64,000 nt of DNA from Citrus sinensis. Lineage: Eukaryota > Streptophyta > Magnoliopsida > Sapindales > Rutaceae. A program made the translations under genes and the position numbers. The stretch covers positions 1,776,001 to 1,840,000 of the forward strand of contig NC_068556.1 in NCBI RefSeq assembly GCF_022201045.2, in the 5' to 3' direction. Shown here piece after piece: positions 10,909 to 23,690 of the stretch. Within the stretch, counting starts at the first letter, position 1, and every line of letters starts with the position of its first letter. The notes below the pieces were generated by a model. That model was not told where the DNA came from and ran no database searches. It saw only the letters and a program-made list of their open reading frames with translations.

Positions 10909-13767
10909 TAGAACTACTACAATACAACACTGTTTGGTATAAAGTTCTCTCCCTTACCGAAGATAATTTACTAAAAAATTACAAGTTTTCGGAAAGGGAA
11001 AAAACAAAATGTGAGAACGATATACCAAATAACGTGGGTATTGATTACATGGGCAACAAAAAGCGACACTGCCCATGTGATCAACTCCCCCAATAACGTT
11101 ATCTACTAAATATATCCAAGATTAAATTAGAAAAAATACTTTAGTTTTCTAATAATCCTTGGGTATATATTATATAGCATTAGCGTGTACATATTTACAG
11201 TTTCTATGACCCAGCTTTTAAAGTAGTTTTTACATTCAATAAGCAAAGTTAGAAGTAGAAAATACGTCTGAAGTGATTTATTTTTCTTGCTTCATATGTA
11301 TGCAATTGGGATTAATAATTCCAAGTAGAATTCTGTGCTGTGTTTTGTTTCCATATTCTGGAAGATGATGTGAACAACAGTCAAGTCATTTTCCAATTGC
11401 GTCCCCGGCATTATCAAAATTTCAGTACCTTAAAAGAAGCTTGTCTTTGGGTATATATTGGGCCATGTGGACGTGGTCCACCCACAACCCCCCAATTTTC
11501 TGCCTCTTCATTATCGTAATGAATGTGAAACAATGACTGAAGTTCCGTACACTTTGCACAAAAATGATCGAGCTGTCAAACACCTCAATTTCATTGAAGA
11601 AATTTAGCTGTCACACACCTTGGTCTATTTTTAACTGCTGGGACTTGGGAAACACTTCGTCCGTAAAACTGTCCCTTTATAATTTTTGAAAATTTCAAAA
11701 TGCCCCTCGTAATTTAACATTTCTCACACTATCCCTTATAATTTTAAAATTTTCAAACTGCCGCTCGTGAGTACTGCAGTTGTGATGTTATATATCACTA
11801 CTAAAAATTTCTAAAAATATATTATGTCTTAAACTTCCCCTCATGAACCAAAATTCTTGGCTAAGGGTTACAGTTTCTTTGTCTTTTAAAGCTTTAAGAC
11901 GTTTCACAAACTGCTGCATTTTGATATGTAACAAAAAAATTAATTGAGATGCAACGCTTTGTGAGCTAGCTATACTGCATATTTTCCCATTGTAAACTAT
12001 GGAAAACATCGGCATAAAAACTTATGGTTTTAGAGTGTGAGAATCGATTAAGTTCTCTTTTTTTTAAAAAAGAAATAAATTGTTACACTCTACAAATATA
12101 CAATTTAAAATAAGTAAATTTTAGATGCAAAATATTTATTTAATACAATCCAGAGGAGTACCAAATGTTAAATTCGAACACATTCCCTCAATATATAGAA
12201 GTTTTAGAATACCTTTAATGTACTACAACTAGTTGATGCATTGATGACATGTGTAATCAAGTATAATATAACTACCACTTGTGTGATGGTTTTTCAAAAT
12301 AAATGCACGCATATTATATCATCATTTATTTATTTTATTGCTGACATTATATCTCTGATATATTCTAGATTTTCTCCTCAAAGTATTCAGGATAATAATA
12401 CTAATCGACTATAGGCCCAAATGGCCAAATCGCGACTAAGATAATGAACGGCGATGCTCCAAAACATTGTTTGAAGATGTAGTGATGGAGAAACAGGACG
12501 AAGTAGTTGGATGATTAAATAACACACGTCTCACGTATTAATGAGAAAGCTATTTGTATTGCTTTCAGTCTGAAAGCAGACTATAAAGGGGTTGCATGAG
12601 CCATGAAGGTTAGGTGAATTCCTTTAATGTTTATGAGATAAGTATTCTGTAGGGTTTACAAATGCTTAGAATTATTTGATCCAAACTATCTCCATGTCAA
12701 AATTAAATACACGATTTTACATTTAAAGGAAAACTAATTCTCAATTAGTCATAGGATTAGGTATCAAATTCAAGAGGCTAAGGTTAAGCTCCAGTTTTGA
12801 GGAGCGATCTCCTCAGATCTTTCGGAAAATAATCAAAACATCTTGTTATTATTATTATTATTATTATTGTTATTATTCTTTTTTAAATAAAATGTAAGGC
12901 AAGAAATTTTTGATTATTTTATGAGAAGCGGTAAACATCCATTCCATTACTTATGCGATTTAATCAAATATAGTTTAGATATACATTGGTGATCATCCTC
13001 ATAACTTCTGCTGGTGTAGGACGATTCTCTACCTTAAAGAGTATAACTTTTTCGGCAACAACACAGTCTGCCAAAGAAGAAGGGCATTAATTTCATAGAG
13101 AACTTAACGAATAGAGTAAGCAAATTGCCGCATCTAGCGGCAGACATTTTGGATTTCGGTTCGGCTTTTTACGGTTTATAATCCGTCTGCGCTTAAACTT
13201 TCAACCCAAACAAGTTGAAAATTTATTTCAGTTTGGTTTGGTTTTAAATTTAGTTTGGTCCAGTTTGGATTCGTAATTCGATTCGGTATCGAATTGTTAA
13301 TTCTAGTTCAAATACAGTTTAAGTTACTAATGCGAGTTGAGTTACAGCAACTATTATTAAAAAAACACACGCACTCACAACAAATAATGAAAACTATTCA
13401 GGATACTAAAACAACAAATTCAAAATATTCAACTACAAAGTACAACAATAAAGAAAACTTCAAAGTAACGAAGTTAATCCAAGTAAATAAGAACAAAGGT
13501 AAATTATTGAATAAAATAAAATCATCAACAAAAATAAATTATTGAATAAAATAAAATCATCTCCATTTCTCCATCAACAAATAGAAAATGATGAATCTGC
13601 AAAAAGAAAAGGGAATTAGTCCATTAGCATTAATTAACCTCCACTAAAGAAGTATCAATAGTTACATCAGACATGTACAATCTAAAGTAATGACTGAACC
13701 TAAGCATAAAAAATGCATTCATGTATGTGTGTGTGTGTATCTGTTGTGGGTGTTTTCTTTTTGAGTA
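10909..13767. other. Intergenic region downstream of SHN1-like gene
   Basis: The first few hundred bases are presumably the 3'-UTR. The rest is AT-rich without a recognisable exon. Around 11660-11770 there is a short internally repeated stretch (CCCTTATAATTTT / CCCCTCGTAATTT-type phrases). A TTA microsatellite lies near 12846-12876, and a tandem pair of about 26 bp (AAATTATTGAATAAAATAAA...) near 13501-13561. GGTT/TTTGG-rich sequence at 13150-13300 resembles ends of decayed hAT-like elements. Confidence 0.5.
12846..12876. repeat. (TTA)n microsatellite
   Basis: About ten tandem TTA units occur with one interrupting TTG. Confidence 0.85.
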
Positions 13768-13959
13768 ATGATACATCCACAAACTCTTGTATAAACTTAT
13801 TTTGTACAAACTGATGTGGCATGATAAGATTGGTTGAATTAAATATCACTTGACCCACATAATTTGTTTTTATTAATTTATATTTTCATTCAACCAATGA
13901 ATTAATACCACGTCAGTTTGTACAAAATAAGTTTGTACAAGAGTTTGTGGCTGTATCAT
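13768..13959. mobile_element. MITE, 192 bp, with ~50-bp terminal inverted repeats
   Basis: The left end (ATGATACATCCACAAACTC...) and the reverse complement of the right end (ATGATACAGCCACAAACTC...) match over about 50 bases with only three differences, through TTATTTTGTACAAACTGA. No coding capacity lies between. The long perfect-looking inverted repeats and small size define a MITE. I could not find a convincing target duplication, so the superfamily is left open. Confidence 0.85.
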
Positions 13960-13965
13960 TGTTCT

Positions 13966-14040
13966 TTCTTTTTTCTTTTTATTTTCTTTTCATGCTGATA
14001 TTTTTCTTTTTTCTTTTTATTTTCTTTTCATGCTGATATA
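13966..14040. repeat. Tandem duplication of a ~38-bp pyrimidine-rich unit
   Basis: The phrase TTTTTATTTTCTTTTCATGC with its flanks occurs twice head to tail immediately after the MITE. It is probably replication slippage. Confidence 0.75.
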
Positions 14041-15689
14041 CTTTTAAGTCTTGCAATTTGAGAAAGTTAATTCTTACTGCTATTAAATTGCAAGACTTTA
14101 TAATTTATTAAAAAATAAGCCAATTAAATCCCACGGCTTAAGAGCATGTCCGCATTAAAAAAAAAAAAAAGAGGACGCCCGCACCTGAGAATGAGTATAC
14201 ATATATAGTCCTTCTCCAGTGTAGAACTCTATTTTTTTTTTTTTATGTGGATATGCTTTTAAACTGTGCAGTTTAATAAAGTCAGTTTTTAATATTATTG
14301 AACCGCATGACTTTATACTTCATTAAAAAATAAAATGATTTTTTGTTTAAAGAATCAAATTCTAAAAAGAACTTCATTTTTTGATGTCAAAATTGGATAT
14401 GTAGTATAAAAATAGAGAGTCTATTCTCTTTTTACCTTTCCCCAGAAACCTAATTTGGAGATTGTGTAATGCTTACTCTCAAACTCTTTGTTTACACGGT
14501 AGTGTTATTCTTTGTTTTGCTCTTCATCTTCAGATTCCTGCCTAATGATCCTGGGCGTAATCCTGGATGTGAAGAATAAAAAAAGAAGGGGTTGCTTACT
14601 TTATTTGTATAAATATTCTTGGGATTTTTGATTCTCTGTTAACCTAAGCTTTTCACTCTAGAAAAAAAGGAACTTGAATAGAAATCCTCATTGTTTTTAT
14701 TCATTTATTTAGTCTTTAGGTTAATAAAAAGAATTAGATAGTTATATATGAGTGAAAGAAAACATCTTCTAAATTCGCAGTAAATGTGGATTAAGTCTCA
14801 TTTCCTATATACAAGCATTAAGGATAAGTAAACAAAAGTAAAAGTGGAGGAAGCCCCTTAGACAAATACAGGTCGATTGGTCATCCTAACTTGAAAATTA
14901 AACCGCATGATTTTATGGTTCATTAAAAATAAGTTCATTAAAACCCACAGTTTAAGAGCGTATTTGCATTAAAAAAAAAATGAGGGCGCCCATACTTGAA
15001 AATGATTATATATATAATCATTCTTTAGTGAAGACATACTCACTTCATTACAATAATGATGCCACTAATAGATAAAAAATACAGATTTCAATACATTAAA
15101 TGAGGGCTCTGGCACTTAAGGGGCATCCTCACTTTAACACACTAAAATATTTAAAAAAATATTTCAATATATTAGAAACTATGTTCTTTTGTTTTTTAGT
15201 GGCATCCTTATTTTGTTAAAATAAGAGTTTTCTTACTAGAGAATTATTATTATTATTAAAAATTCATTCTTTTTACCCAATTGTTGCGTACTAAAACACC
15301 ATAACACCATTGAACCATATAATTTATTTCTTTTCAACCAACTATTATAACAAACTATAAGCCTAATTTATTCTTATTTCGAACAAAAATTACTATAAAT
15401 TATAAGCCTCAATAACAAATAGCTCATATTTGTAAATATGCATTTTCAATGAAGATTAATAATTCATCAATCCTAGCCGCTGTACAAAATAAAAAGTTAC
15501 CTAATTGCTTGGAGTCTAGATGAAGCAAACAAGTAAGAAACCAAAATTTTTCATCTTAAAACACTTGGATGATCCACTTGTGTTGATTTACAAAGCTTTT
15601 CATGAAACATAAGGCCTTAAAGTAAATAACTTATAAAGTAATTAATTAAAAAATCTTTATGACATAATCATAAATAATTAAATATTATA
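14041..15689. other. Intergenic region with two related repeat blocks
   Basis: Blocks around 14140-14215 and 14940-15030 share the order TTAAGAGC, GCATTAAAAAAAA, then a GGACGCCC/GGGCGCCC motif followed by a TATATATA stretch. They look like copies of one small repeat family. No exon was recognised. Confidence 0.5.
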
Positions 15690-16335
15690 CCTTCTGCAAG
15701 TGCCTTCACAAATTCATTTTCCCCAACCAACGCTTGAAGATTTGTTGTCACTTCTACAAAAAGCGAAGATCGTAGCCAAATTTGTGTTAGTATGAGTGGT
15801 TGCACTATGTCAGGAGTCATAGAATTCCTTTATTCATTTACAATGCAACCTCTTGTACTAAAGGCAAACTCATATGCAGCAGTAGGTACTGGACTGGTAA
15901 GGTCATCTCTTGCTATTTGCAATAAAATTGGGTAATTCAAACCATTAAAGTTCCACCATGCCAAAATATCAATTTGAATATCCAATGTATAAGTAACTTG
16001 AAATTCAACAAACTCCATCAAGTAATGGTCTAACTCGTTTAACAATTCTACGTTATCTCTAGTCTCAGTAACCATCTCAGTGTATTTAGAGAAATGATCA
16101 TCATAATTATCATTAGCATCACCTAAATCAAGAAAAGTGAGCCCACTATTAAACCCATTCAGCCAATACCACCAACATGGCTTGCACTTAATTTACACTA
16201 GCACTAGTTTTTGGGTTTGAGTGTCTTGCACTATATGCTTCATAAAGCCCATGCAAAGTGTCTTCCACTATGCCTTTCATCTCACTACATTTCGCACTAT
16301 CTTTGCCATATAAACTCTCAAAACAAACTATTATA
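15690..16335 (-). pseudogene. hAT-family transposase remnant (C-terminal dimerisation region)
   Basis: Minus-strand translation gives LYGKD...VEDTLHGLYEAY near 16200-16330. After stops it continues in the open stretch 15830-16075 with FDIL-like DILAWW, YPILLQIARDDLTSPVPT and FSTRG, hallmarks of the hAT C-terminal (hATC) region. After a TAA the same frame continues with TPDIVQPLILTQIWLRS. Several in-frame stops make it non-functional. The element's ends were not identified. Confidence 0.75.
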
Positions 16336-16339
16336 AAAT

Positions 16340-17037
16340 TTATTTTGCTTCATGTAACTAGTACAATAACAATAATAAATAAACTTATTTATTTTCAATA
16401 CGCCCTTCCAATACTACTTGTTTTACCTAAATTTTAAGCTGAAGGAAATAGGGGCAAAAACCTAACTACACACAATAAAATTATGTTAAACTGAAGGGGT
16501 GGCCCATTTCATTGAGATATGTTGTTTGATTTCGACCTTCCATGGGACTTGAGAAAGAATGGAAGAGGCAAGGCCATTATGAGAGGCTTAGATCTAGAGA
16601 AAACTAGCTTCTAGAACTTTATTTAACCTACAAAATGGAGAAAAAAAGGTTAGAGGTAGAGCCGGCAATGACCCGCAACTACACTCTGATGTTCAAATTA
16701 GTTTGAGACTATTATTGGATGGTAAGAGTTTGCAAGTTCTTAATAATAGAGATGACTAGAGATTGAAAAAAAGCCTAAGCCTTGTGTTGTGTGATTGTGT
16801 TTTTTAATTGATAAAAAAATAATTTGAGTATCTTTATATGGAGTGCCCTAGGGTCCTAGCCGCCATGCCACCTGGCACATTTTTATTGGCGTTATTTGTT
16901 GCATTGGCAAGGATATTTCTGTCCTTTTACTTACATGACCATTTGGGCCCTTTGGAGTGTGATGGAATAAGTTGGCATGTCATTTTCATGATTTGTCTAC
17001 ACATGCTCATGTTGGAGACTTGGACTCTTCTGAATTG
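16340..17037. other. Intergenic stretch between hAT remnant and RDR6 fragment
   Basis: No recognisable exon. An 84-codon open frame begins at 16838, but its protein is unfamiliar and its end already overlaps the RDR6-derived fragment, so it is likely fortuitous. Confidence 0.45.
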
Positions 17038-17739
17038 GCATCAAAAGGAGGCCGTTTGTAAGAATAGATGTGCCTTAATGCAGCCACACTGACCTCCCGA
17101 GCTAAGTTGGCTCCCCAAGAGTAAATCAAAGAGGTTGTGTAGTAGCTGAAGTTGATTAAATATTAGTCCTTTGAGTATGACAGCATACACCAGAAACATG
17201 CATTATCTAAAAACTATTCCGCTTTTGTAATGAATACAGAAAAATTATCTGCCATGGGCAAGCTCAGAATCAGGTTCTTTCCCCTGATCGTAACTGGGAA
17301 TGGTTGCCCAAAGCAATCCTCTTGCACCCTTTGTTCAATAATAAGATAATTGATCATGATGACTGTACTAGATCAGCTTCCCACGATGAGGAGGAGATGA
17401 AAATTCGATAGGAATTTCAGTGACTGATTGGTCCAATATGTGTAAGATCTGTTGTTGAATGTGGTCATCATCCAACAGATCTATTTACAGGAAAGACGGC
17501 CTTTATATCATCATCAAGCCAGCTGCGAAAAAAAATGTCTACAAGCGTACGGCCATTCAGAATATTGTTTGATATTAATTGTTACAGCATCTCTAGTAAA
17601 ACAAAATTCGGACGCACCATCAAAAGGATCCTCTAGACAGAGAATTGTACGTCCCGCATTCACATAGGTAGGCATGGCAAAATGCACAAATACATGCGGC
17701 TCCACCTTGGAATTCTGCAGTATTTGTTACAGAAAAATC
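17038..17739 (-). pseudogene. Degraded internal fragment of RDR6
   Basis: This 702-bp segment is colinear with part of exon 1 of the intact RDR6 gene (roughly 36180-37162, codons 56-383) in the same orientation. Shared phrases include TAAGAATAGATGTGC, ATGCAGCCACA, CTTCCCACGATGA, ACATAGGTAGGCATGGCAAA and CTGCAGTATTTGTTACAGAA. On the minus strand a relic reads EPHVFVHFAMPTYV, then VDPFDG-like DPFDG and FCFTRD. Two internal blocks of the parent are missing, and small indels and stops disrupt the frame. It has no catalytic region. It is an old duplicated gene fragment, not a processed copy of a whole mRNA. Confidence 0.92.
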
Positions 17740-18080
17740 CTGTCCCGCACGAAGGTCCAAAGTTAATTATTAATTGTCAACTCGGGCTCCTAATTTATAA
17801 ATTGCTGAACTTCATTAGTAATTATTTAGAATTTAGAATTAATAGTAAATATAAAATTCAGTAAGTTTTGGTGAATTATTTGCGATGAGTTGATATTTTG
17901 TGATTTTCTTAGAAAATAAAAAACTAAAATTGTGTGATAGGTTAGCAATGACTTACATAGGATTTATATAATGCCCTATAATCACACAATTTTTTAATAT
18001 TTATATCTGCTTATTGTACTTAATGAAAAATCATCTTATTGAATTTTGAAAATGTTACGAAATATTTACTTAACATATCA

Positions 18081-18358
18081 ATGAGAGAAGCATTGCGCTT
18101 ACAATGTTGAGTGCAAGGGTTCGAGCCTTTATAAGAACTTTATAGGGGTTAATTTCAGTACTTCCTCAATTATCAATATAATTGAGTGGAAATAGTCTCT
18201 CACTTACAAAATGTGAGTGGAGTAGGCACCCCTCGAATATTAGAAAGGGTTTAAAATATATGGGTAAGTACTTCAGTGTATCAATGTATGGTAGTGGTCT
18301 CAGTTATATAGTATGATTATAAATATTAATTATAATGTCTAATGTAATGTCAGTAACA
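18081..18358 (+). mobile_element. SINE-like repeat, copy A
   Basis: This copy aligns over about 280 bp with 38885-39178. A perfect Pol III B box, GGTTCGAGCC, lies at 18118-18127, but the A-box region is eroded. The shared body includes CTTCCTCAATTATCAAT, ATTGAGTGGA, CCTCGAATATTAGA and ends near AATGTAATGTCAGTAA. The copies are clearly diverged, so this is an older insertion. Confidence 0.6.
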
Positions 18359-18741
18359 TATTTTAAAAAAAAAAGGTTGAAGTCCTGAATTCCTTTTTGC
18401 CACCATCATGATTTTGATTTTGAAAGGGTTAAAGTCTCGAAGAAGTCTTCAATTTTCGATACCAAGTAGCTTTAGTTTTATTTATAGGGGTGGAGGCTCT
18501 TTACGACTAGAGGGGGCACAACACCTGCAGGCTTTGAAAAAAATTTGAAGTTTCTAAAAGAAATATTAAAAATTAAGTATAAAAATATCGATTTGACCCC
18601 TACACAATTAATTTGTAAATTTTATATATAGGGTGAAAATGTAATTTTATATTTTGTGAAATAAAGTGGCCCAATTATTTGATTTTTATTTTGTTAATTG
18701 CTTTTCATTTTATTTTTTTATTTGTAACAGTAGCCTCAGTT

Positions 18742-19612
18742 AGTGGCGATGCCAGGAATTCAAGCTAGCAGGGGCTAAATTCAAACAATAAAATAATTTA
18801 AAAATGATCAACAAATTAAATAAAAATTTATTAATATATTCAATTTAATACATTTATAACTGTCCTCGACATATTTTCATATGTTGAAAAGATTGAAGAG
18901 CAACCTCATCGTCAAGACTATAAAATATATCTTTTTTTATATATACAATTAGTTTCTCCCATCCAATTTCAAAGACGACTCACAAAATTTATGGTTGAAA
19001 ATGTCATTTCTACTATAGTTGGGGCAACTAATAAAATCAATACTAATGTCACTAATAGATAAGTTAATGAATGCAATTTGCCTTTCTTAGCATTAACTAT
19101 TTTTTTGGCTTACCAATCCCCTTTCAATCTTGAAAATTTGTTATCAGGACCCACATCCATAATGTAAACATTAAGTTGAATTTCAAGTGCCATAAGATCC
19201 ATTAAAAAAAATCAATTAGATAAAACTCAGTAAAATAAATAGTTTTGGTTTGTTTTTTTTTTTTGTGCCAGGAGAGGTTGGGCCTTAGGAATTTCAAAAT
19301 AAAAATATTTCTTTGTGGATTGGAGATGTAAAAACAAATATACGATATTTCAATTATTTTTATATTTTCACAAGAGCTGTTATGGTAATTTAAATTAAAA
19401 AATGGGATAAAGCCTCTGCTAGTACCAATGTGGCATCACCATTGGCCTTAATTATCAATCAAAGTCCACAATTGCTGCAGTCAGAAGCAAAATTCCCAAA
19501 TTCCCAGCGACTACATCATAGCTATAGATGAAAAAACCATCTAAAATTAATCCCTATTAATACTTAACGTTTGAACTTGGCCTCCCAGAGACTTACTCCG
19601 AGCTCTGCCCCT
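18742..19612. mobile_element. Candidate non-autonomous DNA transposon, ~870 bp
   Basis: The left end reads GTGGCGATGCCAGGAATTC...GGGGCTAAATTCAAAC. The reverse complement of the right end reads GGGGCAGAGCTCGGAG...GGAGGCCAAGTTCAAAC. The two align as imperfect inverted repeats over about 45 bp. Similar GTGGCGGAGCCAGG-type termini are common on plant repeats. The interior has no intact frame. No target duplication was found, so the class is uncertain. Confidence 0.45.
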
Positions 19613-22600
19613 GTTTATCTCCCAAGTATTTAACAAGTTTTGCTGCAACTTATTTGCCCATCAAATTCTTTTATTATTATTATTATTTGCTACACTTATA
19701 TAGTATCATATTTTACAACGTAGATGTCTATCGAATTCTTTTCTTTTATCTTTTCTTTGACTTATGTTAAAATATTTATTATCCCATTCTGGATTTACTG
19801 TTCTGCCAATAGGTTAGTCCATGGGCAGAGCTATAGTGCCCAAGTCATAAAATCCATTGACGAGAGTGTTTAATGATTTTAATGGTAAGTAGTTTAAAAA
19901 ATTAATTTTAAAATCTATTGGAAAAGTGATTGTAAAACATAAGAAAGGACATGTTAATCCCCTCAAAAACAGGTTCTTAGTTATTAATTTCTCTACTCTC
20001 AGGTTAACTAAACGCTTTGCCAAATCTCGTAATTCTGCAAATTGCCCTGTAAATAATCTTTTATTGCGTCCACAAAAGAGGAAACAGAACAAATTTTCAA
20101 GTGTTATTACAAGCAGACATGCAATTTCATTAACCAAAGGAAAAACAAAAACGTTTCATAACCATAATACAATATTGAATAATTAAATTACATAAAAGCT
20201 TCAGTTGGATCTCCCCGAAACAAAACCTTTTAGGGCTAAACTCTAACTTCATATGTTTGCCCTACAAAGAGCCAACAATTAATTACAGGCAGCTAGAGTT
20301 ACTGGTGCATCAGCACTTGATGCTTCAAGCCTGCAAATTATGGGCGACGCCGAACAAATATAAGATGGGTGTTGCATTAAAAAGTTGAAAGTAAACAAAC
20401 CCTCGCTCAAAGAGGATAAATTATAAAATTAAATGAATTTGGTACCAGATCTCACTTGCAATAAGGCATTCTAGGATTATAAGAACTAAACTGATGAATC
20501 CAAATATACTAGAACAGAGGTGGATCAAAAGCCAGGAAGCTAGATAGAACTGTCTGGAACAGTCGTTCTAAATATGTCATAGAATCGATTCCCATCCTCA
20601 CCAAGGCTTTTGAGGAGTGAGTAAATTGACAAGAGAGCAAAATATGGTAAGGGCTTTGACCATTTTGCTCTGTGTTGTGTTGTAAATAGAAACATTCAGG
20701 ATAGGTCAATTTCACATATGCATTCCTTATCCAGCTTCTGTAATCAAGCAAAATGTATTGAAGATGTGAGATTAACAGGGTTGACTAAAGGTAAAAAACC
20801 ATAAATACCCAAAAAGTTCTTAAAAAAATATTGATGGATCTACAATACTCAAGGAGGATCAAAACTGAAAATGACAGAGAAGAAAAAAAGGTAAAAAAAT
20901 AACTTACAAAAATAAACATGGAATGACCAGTTCAAGGGTGCAGGGAGAGCAAGCCACTGTTTTGAACTTTCTTATTGCCAGAAAATTTACATACCAGACA
21001 ACTTCTGATAAAGGAAGGGGAAAAAAAAGGAACAAAAGGATAACTCTGCTCTGGATTCCTTCTCCAAATTCCAGTTCCCAATCTTTACAGCTGAACCCAC
21101 TTCCTTGCGTGGATTATTGTTTATTCAAAAGTGTGTGCAGAGCATAGAGTAAAATATTAATCAACAACTGCAATCAACTGCTACTTTTCATGAATAGCCA
21201 ATATTGTCTGGATCCTTGCAGGCGTACTCGCATACAACATGAGTATGCATTATAGCACCTGACACTATAGCGCAAGGGTTGAAAGAAAAACTGCAGATCA
21301 CCCAAAAAAAAAAAAAACAAAGTTCGAAGTGGGTTATGCTAATTGAAAGATTAGACCCTCAGCATGTTGCTACTTTCGCTTTGAAATACCAAATAATAGA
21401 CAACTAAGATTGGACAATTGAGCCTCAAATAAAACAAGATGACCAGCACTTTTAGCAACGGAGTCTACAATAAAACAAGATGCCCACCACATACCTTTAT
21501 AATACCTTAATAGTCAAAGTATCGTTTATGATAAATTTTCCATAAGAACATCATCTTCATAGTGTTTATGCAAACGACCTTCCACCATCTTTTCCATTGC
21601 CATTTGAGACTTCCCTGTATTCTCTGCCTGACAAATATAGATAAGTCCCAAATTTAACATTTTAGAGCACAAAATGAATTTGCTTAACAAGTAATTTGAT
21701 TAAATATGGGAAAGAAGAATATACACGTTGCGAAGAAGAAGCTTAGATGACTACAATAAACCATTACGCGAAAGCAATACCATACACATTTTTCAGTCCA
21801 TCTATATCCTTTCAAGTCAATAACATCTGTTGAATCAATATTTTCCATTTTCCCAATCTGATATCATTCTAAGTTGATATTATCAATCTTTGTTGGATAA
21901 GCAACAGCCATAAATGGCTTCCTCATACAACTATCCACATCCTTTCATGGGATTCAAAGAAAGCGATTTCCTCATTCTCTCCTCAGTTTATCGCAAATCT
22001 AGCCGGTAAAAATTAATTTCTATTTCTTATAGAAAAGAAGAAATCCTACCTACTAACTTGCCATTATCCATATCAGTATCTCATGATAGCTATGCGCGTT
22101 TAATTGGTGCATCTCCTTGATTGTCTTGCAATTAGTAGCATATAATCTTTCTTTTGATGTTCACTACACCCAAAATTACCATTGAAGCAGTCAAAGAGAA
22201 CCATAGACCCATAGGCGATGCTATATATTACATTATTACTTCATCCATAATTACCTCCTTAGGGTGAACTTAGATCAAGATGGCTTACAGGCTTAGTGAG
22301 GGATGGAGATCTAGAAAACAAATGGATGGTTGACATTACTAAAGAAAGCTCCTATGTTCAATATAGGCAGAATCGCCAATGGACTTCCAAATACCTAAGA
22401 ATTAAGAATTTCACGTTATTCTTTAATGCATCAGCAGAAACAAGTTCCTATGTCAAGAATATGGCTTTTGAGCAGGTCGTTGCATTGCCAATTCTGATCC
22501 GACACGCTTTAACGGATCCAATGAAGAACTTGCGCCCCCTACTTTAAGAGATAGAAGTCCTGCAATACGGACCAAACCAGCATCCAGATCAAACAATTAA

Positions 22601-22725
22601 TAGTGACTTGCGAAATGTAGGCAACGTGGCATAAATATAGTATCAAAAAACAAGGATATTTTGTATTGTAAGGCCTAAATCTTTGTAGTCTATAAATACA
22701 AGTGCATTATCCATGAAGAGAGGGA
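19613..22725. other. Intergenic region, no gene resolved
   Basis: I could not assemble a gene here. A minus-strand frame at 20509-20751 (possible acceptor near 20743) and a frame at 19814-20137 are not recognisable. Two opposing frames overlap at 19814-20186, which usually marks chance openness. Cryptic exons of an unfamiliar minus-strand gene cannot be excluded, because 22726-23222 also shows exon-like stretches. Confidence 0.35.
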
Positions 22726-23222
22726 TTAAAGTAGTCTAAAATTAAGTACCCGTTTGAGGGCTGTGAAGATGTAGACAGCACAAAACTCTTCAGCATCAAT
22801 TAGAGAAACAAAAGAGCCACCAAATACAATCGGATAAAATACATTAACCTTCGCCTCCAAAGACTCAGGACCAACAGGAAAGACCCCAGAACCCAGCAGG
22901 GAAATATCCTCAACCAACGAAGCTTGCTTGCCAAAGCAAAGGCCCACAAGGTTTCAAAAAAAATGTATGAAGCATGATCACAAAGAAGGAATGACACGAA
23001 AAATTACCAATATTGGAAAGCACCAATTGAAATGAAACCAGGTGAACAAAATGAAAAAGGCATCATTAACCAAATATTGAAATATCTTATTCCTGGCAAG
23101 GAATAAGGTCTCGCAATTAAACTCAAAACAGAAGCCTCGCTCTCATTCTGTTCTAAAGCTAGTCCGCCCTCATTAGCAGTTCGGGATGACTTTTTTGAGG
23201 CCAAAACTCTCCTTTTACTCAA
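22726..23222 (-). other. Unresolved exon-like segments on the minus strand
   Basis: Two open stretches look more protein-like than the surroundings. One (23004-23222) reads KRRVLASKKSSRTANEGG and onward, and is closed by a possible donor near 23009. The other (22726-22947) reads SLLGSGVFPVGPESLEAKV...IDAEEFCAVYIFTALKR and is followed by GTACTT, a possible donor. I do not recognise the family. They may be exons of an unannotated gene or a captured fragment. Confidence 0.25.
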
Positions 23223-23690
23223 CTCTTTCTGTGCCGTCTCTCCACAGAATCATACATCATCATAGTTAAAACTTGGACACAAACCAGCCCATCACCAACA
23301 AAACAATATTATTTTTAATTATTTTAAACTTTTTTTTTCATAATCAAGTGCGCTATTCAATCAAAAGGTTAAAAAGTAGCTTCTGGAAATTAATTCATTT
23401 AATTGTTTTTGTCACACCAAGAAATCAACTCACCATCTTAAAGAAGCACGGTAGCATAACACTACACGTCTACACAATCATAATCAATTTCAAAATCTAA
23501 TGGATATAATAGACTTATACATTTACTCTGCATTAAAATATCTTGTTCAGTATAATAATGAAAGAGTGAATAAATATTTACTAGCCATTTAATTTAATGA
23601 ATCAGCCACGGGCCACTACGGATCGAGGCTGATGGTATACTTTATCATTCTTGGATTCAAATTTATTGTTGTTTGGCTTATCATCAGGAT

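Noticed and set aside
16838-17092. 84-codon plus-strand frame as a membrane protein
   Set aside because: Its 3' part is antisense to the RDR6-derived fragment; the remainder is unfamiliar.
19814-20186. Overlapping open frames on both strands
   Set aside because: Openness on both strands at once, with neither translation recognisable.
22296-22547. 83-codon plus-strand frame
   Set aside because: No recognisable family and no splice or promoter context; possible but unsupported.
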